Under the pieces are notes generated by a model. That model made no database searches. It saw only the letters and a list, made by a program, of their open reading frames with translations, and was not told where the DNA came from. Made by a program: the position numbers and the translations under genes. From a virus: DNA of 31,788 bases. Location of the stretch: the IMG/VR virus record IMGVR_UViG_3300008113_000607, positions 1-31,788 of that record, one strand, 5' to 3'. Shown here piece after piece: positions 22,279 to 29,491 of this stretch. Numbering within the stretch: position 1 is the first letter of the stretch; each line of letters starts with the position of its first letter.

Positions 22279-24366
22279 ATGAAGTCCTTTAAGGAAATAT
22301 TACATGAACAGGGTAGAAGTAAGAAGGAATTCAAAGATCCTCTTAGAAACAAAAACATTGAGATTAGAATAGATAGACAACCTTCTTCTCAACCATCATA
22401 TCAAGGTAGAGCTGCTAGACGAGCAGCAAAAATTGCTGTTCAACAAGCAGCAACAACACCTTCTGCTCAGAGAGTTGCTGATACTGCCTTATCTGCCAAA
22501 GAGCAGCAGGCGCAAGCAAAAGGATATAGATCGCCAGAAGGTAACATTACTCAGCGTGGTGTTGAAACTTATGCTACCCGTAGAGGATCACTTGGATATG
22601 GTGATCCAGGAAAGGACCCATCAAAGTATGGTATAGACCCAAGACAAGCAGCAGCAGATGCTAGGGAAAGAAGTAGAACTGCTTCTCAGGGTGTAGGTGC
22701 CGAAAGAAGAGCGGCAAGAAGAGGAATTAAGATAGATATTGCTAAGATTGAAAAAAATTATCCATCACCATCAACTGCTAAACAGACTGGATTTGGTGAA
22801 TTTAGTAGAAGAGCATCTACTACCACAACGGATTTAAAAACTGGTAGAGCAAATATTTCAACACCAGAGATGTCTGCAAAGGACACCAAGTTTTTCAAAG
22901 GTTTAGAACCAGACCCAGTAAAAAGAACTACTGCTAAAATCGATGCTGCTATTCATCAGCAGGCAGACGATTTGATGGGTAAGAAAGGACCACAACAATC
23001 GTCAGGATATAGTCAGCAGGGTCTGAAGGACCTCGGCAAGGCAGTTCAAGATGTAGATACAAAACCAGCAAAATCCTCTCCAACACCCAAGGTAAGAGGA
23101 GGACAGGGTTCTGGTTCTACAACCACTAGAGGTAGTGGTCCTAAACTACCAGATGTATCTAAACCATCTAAACCAACTGGTGCTTCTAGGGTAACCTATG
23201 GTAGAGGTGGAACACCTCCAGCCAATACCTTTAAAGCATTTAGTCAGCAGGCATCAGTTCAAGCAGCAAAACCAGGGTCTACTGGTCCTACATCACAAGC
23301 AGTTCAGAAAATTGATACTGCTAGAAGATTATCCACCCCTTCAGGAAGATTATCTAATCTAGCATCAAAAACAAAATCCATTGGTGGTAGGCTAACTCTT
23401 CCTGTTACCGCTGGTATTGAAGGTGTATATGATATAACAGCACCAGAAAAACAAGCATCAATTGGAAGAACTGCTGCTAAAAAAGGTTCTCAACTATATG
23501 CAGCTTCTCAGGGAGCTAAACTAGGAGCAAACATTGGCGGTCTAGTTGGTCCTTGGGGAAGAATTGCTGGTGGACTCATTGGTGGTGGTCTTGGTTATGC
23601 CGGTGCTGGTGGTGCTTTTGAAACCTTAGCAGGTCAAACTCCAACCGAGAAAAAACTTGCTAGACAACAAAATCTAGACACTCAACAGATGAGGAAACCA
23701 TCTGTTGAACCTGGTTCTTTCGGCACCAGATCACTTCAAACAGTTGTTAAAGATCCAAGAACTGGTAAAGATACTGTAGGTTATCTTACAAAACAAAGTT
23801 ATCAGGGTCAGGAATATACAGGATATAAGGCGGCAGACACTTCTAATGCTGCTAGAGCACGTACATCATCTAATCCTTTTGAAAGGATTGGAAGAACTCT
23901 CTTTCCAGATGCTTATACCAAGAGTGATGAGGAAAACATGAGGAAAAAAGTTCGTGAAATTAAAAAAATTCAAGGATTACCAGAGTCTGTTAACAGGAGG
24001 AAACCAATGAAGACTTATTCACAGTTTATGGAACAAGCGTATCAACAGAGCGGACCATCTCAATGGTCTCAGCGTGCAACAGAAAAATTTTTGAGAGGGT
24101 CTGATTATCTTGCTAATCTTGCAGGAAAAGGCATTGGTAGAGTAACTGATTTTGGAGGTTCTCTTGCATCTGGTATTGTTAAAGGTGCTACTGGAGGTAG
24201 AATAGATCCAGAAAAAATCGGTCATGAAGCAGAAAAATGGATTAACAAAAAAGGTAGAGAAGTAAGAGATACTGAAGTAAGAGCAGCAGACACACTATCA
24301 AAAACTAAGATGGAGTTAATTCCACCTGGTTCCATGTATCCATCAACATTCAAAAAAGGACGCTGA
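22279..24366 (+). CDS. Large low-complexity putative capsid-core protein
   Basis: A 695-residue protein beginning MKSFKEILHEQ, similar to the T4 capsid-targeting peptide with a possible cleavage site LHE. Residues up to about 370 are rich in Ala, Gln, Arg, Gly, Ser and Thr and appear disordered and basic. A glycine-zipper-like hydrophobic segment follows, KLGANIGGLVGPWGRIAGGL and GYAGAGGAFETLAG (about 414-452). A second methionine start with its own SD lies in frame at 24007. GTG 22267 would add four residues, but ATG 22279 gives the targeting-like start. Probably packaged or injected with DNA; this is inference. Confidence 0.75.
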   Translation: MKSFKEILHEQGRSKKEFKDPLRNKNIEIRIDRQPSSQPSYQGRAARRAAKIAVQQAATTPSAQRVADTALSAKEQQAQAKGYRSPEGNITQRGVETYATRRGSLGYGDPGKDPSKYGIDPRQAAADARERSRTASQGVGAERRAARRGIKIDIAKIEKNYPSPSTAKQTGFGEFSRRASTTTTDLKTGRANISTPEMSAKDTKFFKGLEPDPVKRTTAKIDAAIHQQADDLMGKKGPQQSSGYSQQGLKDLGKAVQDVDTKPAKSSPTPKVRGGQGSGSTTTRGSGPKLPDVSKPSKPTGASRVTYGRGGTPPANTFKAFSQQASVQAAKPGSTGPTSQAVQKIDTARRLSTPSGRLSNLASKTKSIGGRLTLPVTAGIEGVYDITAPEKQASIGRTAAKKGSQLYAASQGAKLGANIGGLVGPWGRIAGGLIGGGLGYAGAGGAFETLAGQTPTEKKLARQQNLDTQQMRKPSVEPGSFGTRSLQTVVKDPRTGKDTVGYLTKQSYQGQEYTGYKAADTSNAARARTSSNPFERIGRTLFPDAYTKSDEENMRKKVREIKKIQGLPESVNRRKPMKTYSQFMEQAYQQSGPSQWSQRATEKFLRGSDYLANLAGKGIGRVTDFGGSLASGIVKGATGGRIDPEKIGHEAEKWINKKGREVRDTEVRAADTLSKTKMELIPPGSMYPSTFKKGR
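23995..24000 (+). promoter_or_regulatory. Consensus SD inside a gene, before ATG 24007
   Basis: AGGAGG with 6 bases to an in-frame ATG, inside the 22279-24366 gene. It is stronger than the ribosome site of the gene's own start. The codons here (NRRKP) give no reason for this exact sequence. Confidence 0.7.
24007..24366 (+). CDS. Nested in-frame gene product with capsid-targeting-like start
   Basis: A possible separate 119-residue product from an internal start in the same frame as the larger gene. It begins MKTYSQFMEQA, nearly the T4 internal-protein leader MKTYQEFIAEA. The rest has AGKGIGRVTDFGGSLASGIV, a glycine-rich amphipathic segment, and a charged C-terminus. Either two products arise from one gene, or two once-separate genes have become fused by loss of a stop. 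The perfect SD favours real initiation here. Confidence 0.6.
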   Translation: MKTYSQFMEQAYQQSGPSQWSQRATEKFLRGSDYLANLAGKGIGRVTDFGGSLASGIVKGATGGRIDPEKIGHEAEKWINKKGREVRDTEVRAADTLSKTKMELIPPGSMYPSTFKKGR

Positions 24367-24367
24367 A

Positions 24368-25603
24368 ATGGAAAACTTTAACGAAAAATACGACAGACTA
24401 ACAACTGGTGGAGTAACCAGATTTAGATATCCTATTCCAGGAAAACTTCCTGGATGGATGAGTGGTATGGAAGATGCTCTTAAAAGAGCTGCTGGTGAAC
24501 CAACCAGTGCATTTATGACTCCTCAACAGATTAACAAACTCAGACAGTCTAGTGGTCAGAGTCCATATACTAGAGCAGAATTTGAAACTTTTGGTATTAA
24601 TCCTGCTGGACCACGTAATGTTCCTGTACAGGGATGGGATGAACCAGGGGCAACACCTCCAAAACAGGATCCAAAACAGGATCCAAAGCAAGATCAAAAA
24701 CCAGATCAAAAACCAGATCAAAAACCAAAAACTCATGATGAATTGAGAGCGGAACTTAATAAACTTTTCCCATTACCAACATCAGAACCAGCAAAACCTG
24801 CAGCAGAAGCAAAGCCTGCAGCAGAAGCAAAGCCTGCAGCAGAAGCAAAGCCTGCAGCAGAAGTAAAGCCTGCAGCAGAAGCAAAACCTGAAGCAACAAA
24901 AACAAAACCCGCTCCACAGGTATCACCTTCTCAACGTTACCGCGATCTAATCAAACAAGGTAACACAAAAGAAGCAGAAGCAGTTGGTAAGGAAATATGG
25001 GCTAAAAAGTATGCTGGTAAGTTTACTGTCCCTAGCGTTGAGAAGGGTGGATCCAGAATTGATGTGTCAACTGCTCCCCAAAAAGAGCTGTTCAAGGCTG
25101 CTGAGAAAAAATACAATGTTCCAAGAGTTCAGTCAATCAAACAAGATCTTGAAGATCTGAAGAACATTAGTGTATCGAATACATCCTTAGAACCTGCATC
25201 TAGCATACAGGCACAAACACCAAAACTCAAGACAAAGGGGGATCCAGGTTGGGCAAATAATGCAAGATATAATGTTAAAGAAGGATATGACGCCTATGAC
25301 TTAGTTCTTGAGTATCTCCTCTCTGAGGGGCACGCAGACACCGTAGAAGAAGCGCATTACGTTATGATGCAGATGGATGCTGAATATATCCAGAGCATTG
25401 TTGAAGGGTTTCCAATTGAACCAGAAGGTGAAGTTATCGAAGGTGTAATGCCAGAACCTATTAATCCTGAGGCTCATAGAAAAAATCAACGCATTGAAAA
25501 AGCAACTCAACTGAAGAAAGGCACTTCTGGTGCCGAATCTGATGCTGCTGGTGCTGCTGTTAAAAGACTTGGTGGTTCTGGAATAAGTCTTCCCCCAGTC
25601 TGA
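24368..25603 (+). CDS. Modular low-complexity putative core/virion protein
   Basis: A 411-residue protein. The start MENFNEKYDRLTTGG is followed by a Pro/Gly-rich part, a KQDP/QKPD tandem tract (about 98-118) and an AEAKPA tract (about 142-177). Then comes SPSQRYRDLIKQGNTKEAEAV, a short basic helical region. The C-terminal YDAYDLVLEYLLSEGHADTV (about 306-325), continued by an EEAHYVMMQM helix, is a module I recall from several cyanophage head-associated proteins. It starts one base after the upstream stop. A strong terminator ends the unit. Confidence 0.75.
   Translation: MENFNEKYDRLTTGGVTRFRYPIPGKLPGWMSGMEDALKRAAGEPTSAFMTPQQINKLRQSSGQSPYTRAEFETFGINPAGPRNVPVQGWDEPGATPPKQDPKQDPKQDQKPDQKPDQKPKTHDELRAELNKLFPLPTSEPAKPAAEAKPAAEAKPAAEAKPAAEVKPAAEAKPEATKTKPAPQVSPSQRYRDLIKQGNTKEAEAVGKEIWAKKYAGKFTVPSVEKGGSRIDVSTAPQKELFKAAEKKYNVPRVQSIKQDLEDLKNISVSNTSLEPASSIQAQTPKLKTKGDPGWANNARYNVKEGYDAYDLVLEYLLSEGHADTVEEAHYVMMQMDAEYIQSIVEGFPIEPEGEVIEGVMPEPINPEAHRKNQRIEKATQLKKGTSGAESDAAGAAVKRLGGSGISLPPV
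24659..24727 (+). repeat. 12-bp tandem repeat (coding)
   Basis: Nearly six units of CCAAAACAGGAT and variants, encoding KQDP/QKPD repeats in frame with the host gene. The register keeps the frame, so unit number can vary without breaking the protein. Confidence 0.92.
24791..24898 (+). repeat. 18-bp tandem repeat (coding)
   Basis: Six units of GCAAAGCCTGCAGCAGAA, three of them identical, encoding AKPAAE repeats. The near identity suggests recent expansion by slippage or recombination. Confidence 0.95.
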
Positions 25604-25622
25604 TGCAACTATCATAACACAT

Positions 25623-25651
25623 AAAGCACCCTCTTGACAGGGTGCTTTTTT
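25623..25651 (+). terminator. Rho-independent terminator
   Basis: AAAGCACCCT pairs with AGGGTGCTTT around a 6-base loop, with a run of T. It ends the 22279-25603 late unit. Confidence 0.92.
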
Positions 25652-25680
25652 ATTGCTAGACTAGGTTTGTCCCGGTTAAA

Positions 25681-25688
25681 GATAAATA
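25681..25688 (+). promoter_or_regulatory. Late promoter-like GATAAATA
   Basis: A 7/8 match to the T4 late box, 22 bases before ATG 25711. The 12-bp palindrome ATAGAATTCTAT lies between box and start codon. Confidence 0.5.
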
Positions 25689-25710
25689 ATAGCTCATAGA
25701 ATTCTATAGT

Positions 25711-26160
25711 ATGAGTTATGGGAATCCCTGGAGATATAGTGGGGAAATTTTTAACAGTGATGATATTGGGGACTACTTTGGTTTTGTTTACTGTATTACC
25801 AATAAGACCACCGGTAGAAGATACATCGGTAGAAAATACTTCTGGGCATTCAGAACTCCTCCAGGAAAGAAGAGAAGAGTAAAACAAGAATCAGACTGGA
25901 AGAAGTATTATGGTTCTTGTCCTGAGTTAAAGGAAGATATCAAAAAGTATAACAAAGAGAATTTCAATAGAGAAATATTGAGTCTTCATAAGGCAAAGGG
26001 TGACTGTAATTATGAAGAAACGAAACAACTTTTTCTAAATAATGTGTTGAAGGAGTCTCTTGACGATGGAAGTCCAGCATTCTATAATAGCAATATTCTA
26101 GGACGCTACATGCGAAAAGATTATGGTAACTTTGGAGCAGACTCTACAAACAACACATGA
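25711..26160 (+). CDS. GIY-YIG-type endonuclease
   Basis: A 149-residue protein with the GIY-YIG core in GFVYCITNKTTGRRYIGRKY (about 24-43), where GFVY and YIG stand for the two signature tripeptides. The arginine at GRR/GRK fits the catalytic position. A basic loop (PPGKKRRVKQE) and YYGSCPELKEDI follow. Similar proteins occur as single copies in many marine T4-like phages, so this may be a resident nuclease rather than a homing gene. The gene shows no flanking duplication. It overlaps the next gene by 38 bases. Confidence 0.82.
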   Translation: MSYGNPWRYSGEIFNSDDIGDYFGFVYCITNKTTGRRYIGRKYFWAFRTPPGKKRRVKQESDWKKYYGSCPELKEDIKKYNKENFNREILSLHKAKGDCNYEETKQLFLNNVLKESLDDGSPAFYNSNILGRYMRKDYGNFGADSTNNT

Positions 26161-26311
26161 TTGGGCAGTTGACCGCATTCATACTCTTTGTGAGGAAAAT
26201 ATTGAGAATGCCCATGCGATTCAATCAGAATTCAGTGAGTGGTTGGATCCAGATATTTTAGATCATGATATTTTCTCATTAGAGTTTATAGGAGACAAAG
26301 ATGACACTTGA
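26123..26311 (+). CDS. Small acidic protein, unknown function
   Basis: A 62-residue acidic, mostly helical protein: MVTLEQTLQTTHDWAVDRIH, then EWLDPDILDHDIFSLEFIGD. It begins within the nuclease gene and ends 11 bases into the C39 peptidase gene, which suggests coupling across the three. It has no recognised family and no membrane segment. Confidence 0.6.
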   Translation: MVTLEQTLQTTHDWAVDRIHTLCEENIENAHAIQSEFSEWLDPDILDHDIFSLEFIGDKDDT

Positions 26312-26972
26312 CCTTCATAACTTTTTCAAGTATTACGACGAAAACAATTCAAATCATGTTGCGGCAGTTCAGTGGTTAGAAGATAACCTACCTGCTAACT
26401 TCATGGATGATTCAGAGACTGACTGGATTGGTATCTTTAGAACGAAACCACCAACTCCAGAAGTTCTTGCAGTTCCATACTATAACCAAGTAGACAACTA
26501 CAGAGATGCACATAGAACTTGCAACTCTTCATCGTGCGCTATGTGTTTATCTTTCCTCAAGCCAGGAAGCATTAAAGGCGACGATGAGTATGTTAAGAAA
26601 GTATTTGAGATTGGTGATACAACGGACCACGCCGTTCAGACGAAAGTTTTGGCGGCTTATGGAGTTAAGTCACACTTTAGTTACAATCTATCTTTTGCTG
26701 ATATTGATAAAAGTTTGGACGCTGGGAAGCCAGTTGTTATTGGCATCCTTCATAGGGGTTCTCTTTCTGCACCTACTGGTGGGCATATGTGTGTCGTCAT
26801 TGGTAAAACCCCAGATGGAAAGGGATATTACATAAACGATCCATACGGTTCTCTCAACGACAACTACACTGGACCTGTGACGAATGGTAAGAAGACCATT
26901 TATACCAAAGCAGTTCTTAAGCACCGCTGGTGTCCAGGAGGGAACGATGGATGGGGCAGAATCTTCGATTAA
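26301..26972 (+). CDS. C39-like cysteine peptidase with shared N-terminal module
   Basis: A 223-residue two-part protein. Residues 4-31 (DLHNFFKYYDENNSNHV plus AAVQWLEDNLP) form a module found nearly unchanged in the lysozyme two genes on. The papain-like C39-type domain has oxyanion Q63, nucleophile C74 in RTCNSSS, H162 in GGHMCVVIG and N179/D180 in INDPYG. It lacks a signal peptide and an ABC-transporter part. Plausible roles are cleavage of peptidoglycan cross-links, as an endolysin-type amidase/peptidase, or processing of a virion protein. AGGAG precedes the ATG. Confidence 0.82.
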   Translation: MTLDLHNFFKYYDENNSNHVAAVQWLEDNLPANFMDDSETDWIGIFRTKPPTPEVLAVPYYNQVDNYRDAHRTCNSSSCAMCLSFLKPGSIKGDDEYVKKVFEIGDTTDHAVQTKVLAAYGVKSHFSYNLSFADIDKSLDAGKPVVIGILHRGSLSAPTGGHMCVVIGKTPDGKGYYINDPYGSLNDNYTGPVTNGKKTIYTKAVLKHRWCPGGNDGWGRIFD

Positions 26973-27093
26973 TTTTAAAAGAAAGATGCTCAAGGTGATT
27001 AAAGACCTCACAAATAATGGAAAGCATGTAGAAGCAAGTCAACTGTATCAAAAGTATTTCGGAGACAACAATGGCACGAATCGACCTTCATAA
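26947..27093 (+). CDS. Tiny protein bridging peptidase and lysozyme genes
   Basis: A 48-residue basic helical protein with FKRKMLKVIKDLTNNGKHVE and LYQKYFGDNN. AGGAGG lies 5-6 bases before ATG 26947. It overlaps the peptidase gene by 26 bases and the lysozyme gene by 23, so its ends share coding space with both. The KRKMLKVIxDLTxNGKxxEAxxLYxKYF pattern resembles small cyanophage proteins I recall. Confidence 0.68.
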   Translation: MDGAESSINFKRKMLKVIKDLTNNGKHVEASQLYQKYFGDNNGTNRPS

Positions 27094-27736
27094 CTTTTTT
27101 AAGTTCTACGACGAAAGAAACCCTAACCATGTGAAAGCAGTTCAGTGGTTAGAAGATAATCTTCCCGTCAAATATTTGGAAGATAATATTGACTGGGCAG
27201 AAATCTATAGAGGAAAAAAGTCTAGTGCTGCACCAGCCCCTGCTGCTGCAGCTCCTGTAACTGCGAGTGGTGATGTCCCTATGATGGGCATCAAGTTGAT
27301 CAAAGAGTTTGAGGGATGTCATTTAAATGCATACCCTGACCCTCTTTCTGGTGGACTTCCAATCACTATTGGTTGGGGTTCTACCCGTAAGAAAGATGGT
27401 TCTCCTTTCAAACTTGGTGAATCAATCACTCAACAGGAAGCTGATGACCTACTGATTAGTCAGTGTAAGAGTCAGTTTATTCCAGCACTTCAAAAGATTC
27501 CTCATTGGAATGAAATGTCAGATGGTAAAAGAGGCGCTCTATTATCTTTCGCTTACAATCTTGGTGCTGGGTTTTACGGTGGCGATAATTTTAATACCAT
27601 TACTAAGCGACTTAAAAATAAGGAGTGGGATTTAGTCCCTGATGCTCTTTATCTCTATCGTAATCCTGGTTCAAATGTAGAGGCAGGACTCGCAAGACGC
27701 CGCAAGGCAGAAGGCGAAGCGTGGAAGAAAGGATAA
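27071..27736 (+). CDS. GH24 phage lysozyme (endolysin) with shared N-terminal module
   Basis: A 221-residue protein. The N-terminal module (5-32) is 24/28 identical to that of the C39 peptidase two genes upstream. An Ala/Pro linker (51-66) follows, then a T4-lysozyme-type domain: E81 in KEFEG, D90 in AYPD, T99 in ITIGWG and LLSFAYNLGAGF further on. It cleaves the MurNAc-GlcNAc bond of host peptidoglycan. No signal peptide, so release would need a holin or the enzyme is virion-borne. GGAGA precedes the ATG. Confidence 0.92.
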   Translation: MARIDLHNFFKFYDERNPNHVKAVQWLEDNLPVKYLEDNIDWAEIYRGKKSSAAPAPAAAAPVTASGDVPMMGIKLIKEFEGCHLNAYPDPLSGGLPITIGWGSTRKKDGSPFKLGESITQQEADDLLISQCKSQFIPALQKIPHWNEMSDGKRGALLSFAYNLGAGFYGGDNFNTITKRLKNKEWDLVPDALYLYRNPGSNVEAGLARRRKAEGEAWKKG

Positions 27737-27739
27737 ATA
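27732..27739 (+). promoter_or_regulatory. Late promoter-like GATAAATA
   Basis: Late-type box overlapping the lysozyme stop codon, about 137 bases before ATG 27876. If used, it gives an unusually long leader that contains the large stem at 27791-27873. Confidence 0.5.
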
Positions 27740-27790
27740 AGATACAGTCATAACTGATTTTGATCTTAATGGTCTGAATCTACATAGTCC

Positions 27791-27873
27791 GAGTCCTCTG
27801 TGATTCGGTGAATACTTTACTTTTCATACTTCGGTTTGTTTCGTTTAGTACACACTGAACTCACAGAGGATTT
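27791..27873 (+). promoter_or_regulatory. Long RNA stem sequestering the SD of the surface-protein gene
   Basis: TCCTCTGTGA (27794-27803) pairs perfectly with TCACAGAGGA (27861-27870). It continues inward as TTCGGTG (27804-27810) with CACTGAA (27853-27859), with one G-U pair and a single bulged C at 27860, and outward by three weak pairs. The AGAGGA ribosome site (27865-27870) is in the 3' arm, six bases before the ATG at 27876. Five T follow the stem. This is either a translational on/off element or a terminator-like structure. Confidence 0.75.
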
Positions 27874-27875
27874 TT

Positions 27876-29456
27876 ATGTCTTACACTAAGAAGGCGTTGG
27901 CTGCAGCGTCTGCATTATTAATGGGCACATTGCCTACAGCAGCATTGGCGCATACAAACTCTATTGGTTATGTTGGGGATGGGCAAGGTGGTATTACTTT
28001 CTGGTATGGATCTTGGCACGGTGGAACTAACTTTAATGAAGCAGAAATTAAGTTAGAAGGTGCCAATGGAACCAGTTATACAACCACAATCAATCAATTT
28101 AATCTACTTGAGAGTTCAACTCCTGCTGGTTTGATTCCTGGAACAAACTACTTCACATCTGATGGAACCCAGTTAGTTCCTTATGGTGATCCTAATGGTG
28201 GTGGAGATTCTTACACATGGCAGGGTCTAAACTTCACTGGACTTTCTGCTGGTGACTATACCTTCACATATATTCCTTTAGGTGATGTTGAGTCCTACTG
28301 TACTACCTGTTCTCCAACGGCAGACTGGATGCCTATGGATAATATTATTCGTAGTGCTACTGTAACTCTTTCAGCAACACTTCTTTCTGGTGATGCTAAC
28401 CAGAATGGAATCCTGGATATCTATGAGTTTGGAACAGTACAACAACCATCAACACCAACTCTGGTAAGTTCTGTAACCAATCCATATTCTCAGTCTGTTG
28501 TTACTACAATAACCGAAACCCCATCAGAAGCAGATGGTGTTCAGACTGTTGATAGAAACACCAGAACTGATACAACCACAACATATGCGACTGTAGATAC
28601 TTATAGTGATAACTCTACAACAACCGCATACTCAAGTTCTACTGTAACTACAAACGCAGCAGATAAGTTTACTGGACGCATTGACCAGTATCAAATGCTT
28701 GATAAGGTCGGTAATACTCTTCGTGGTGCCCTTAACCATACTCCTTCTCAAACCAAAGAGAAAGTTAGAGTCTTTTCCAAAAACTATCTTGGATGGGCAC
28801 ACGGAGACTATGGATACTACGGCACTTCTACCATTCTTGGAACTGGTGTAGAGATTGATGTAAAACCAACTTGGACTATTGGTGGTCAGTATAATAATGT
28901 AAGTGTTGATTTAACTGGTGCCGACAGCACTTCGAGTCTTTCTAAAGAACACTTTGGTGTATTCAGTATGATGCGTGGTAATACATTATCACTTCGCACC
29001 AATGCTGGATATGCTCTCAACAAGTATTCTGTTTCCAGAAATGTTGCTGGTGTATTCAATAATGATAGTGCTTCTAATGGGCAAGAGTGGTGGGTCAACA
29101 ACAGACTCTATTGGAATGCTCATAAGAATATCACTCCATTCGTAGGACACACTGTAAGTAATGTTTGTAGAGATGCCTTTAGTGAGAATGGTTCAGTTCA
29201 GTCTGCTAGAAGTGTTGGTGACTACAACAAGACAGAGAATGTCGGTGAAGTTGGTGTAAATGTTTCTCACCGCTTTGGTGGTAAGAAGAAAGATAAGTTT
29301 GGTGTTGCTTTAGAAGCATCCGTGAATACTAATACTGATGTGGAAGTTATTGCCTCTGTTGACTATAACCAAACTATTTTCATTGAAGGACTTCACCAGA
29401 TTGCTGATGGTATTAACAACACTCAAGTAGCAGCAAAGGTCAAATTTAGATTCTAA
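27876..29456 (+). CDS. Secreted outer-membrane beta-barrel (autotransporter-like) protein
   Basis: A 526-residue exported protein. A Sec signal peptide (1-25: KK, hydrophobic AAASALLMGTL, ending ALA before H26) is clear. The passenger part is beta-rich with an EF-hand-like loop DANQNGILDIYE (173-184) and a Thr/Ser-rich linker (about 205-265). From about 270 to the end alternating strands (GWAHGDYGYYG, WTIGGQYNN, SLRTNAGYAL) form a putative beta-barrel ending in KVKFRF, a C-terminal phenylalanine typical of BAM substrates. It may be displayed on the infected cell or be a virion protein. Family not identified. Confidence 0.75.
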   Translation: MSYTKKALAAASALLMGTLPTAALAHTNSIGYVGDGQGGITFWYGSWHGGTNFNEAEIKLEGANGTSYTTTINQFNLLESSTPAGLIPGTNYFTSDGTQLVPYGDPNGGGDSYTWQGLNFTGLSAGDYTFTYIPLGDVESYCTTCSPTADWMPMDNIIRSATVTLSATLLSGDANQNGILDIYEFGTVQQPSTPTLVSSVTNPYSQSVVTTITETPSEADGVQTVDRNTRTDTTTTYATVDTYSDNSTTTAYSSSTVTTNAADKFTGRIDQYQMLDKVGNTLRGALNHTPSQTKEKVRVFSKNYLGWAHGDYGYYGTSTILGTGVEIDVKPTWTIGGQYNNVSVDLTGADSTSSLSKEHFGVFSMMRGNTLSLRTNAGYALNKYSVSRNVAGVFNNDSASNGQEWWVNNRLYWNAHKNITPFVGHTVSNVCRDAFSENGSVQSARSVGDYNKTENVGEVGVNVSHRFGGKKKDKFGVALEASVNTNTDVEVIASVDYNQTIFIEGLHQIADGINNTQVAAKVKFRF

Positions 29457-29460
29457 AAAC

Positions 29461-29468
29461 CTAAATAC
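29461..29468 (+). promoter_or_regulatory. Late promoter-like CTAAATAC
   Basis: Late-type box 4 bases after the surface-protein stop and 23 bases before ATG 29492. It would drive the run of tiny genes that follows. Confidence 0.5.
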
Positions 29469-29491
29469 ATAGAATTCATCACACGGAACTG

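Noticed and set aside
24659-24898. Short regular repeats as a possible CRISPR array
   Set aside because: The units are directly tandem with no spacers, are in frame and encode Pro/Ala/Lys repeats. They are coding repeats.
25691-25703. Palindrome ATAGAATTCTAT before the GIY-YIG gene as an operator
   Set aside because: A single short AT-rich palindrome without a second copy or a regulator gene in the window is not enough to support an operator.
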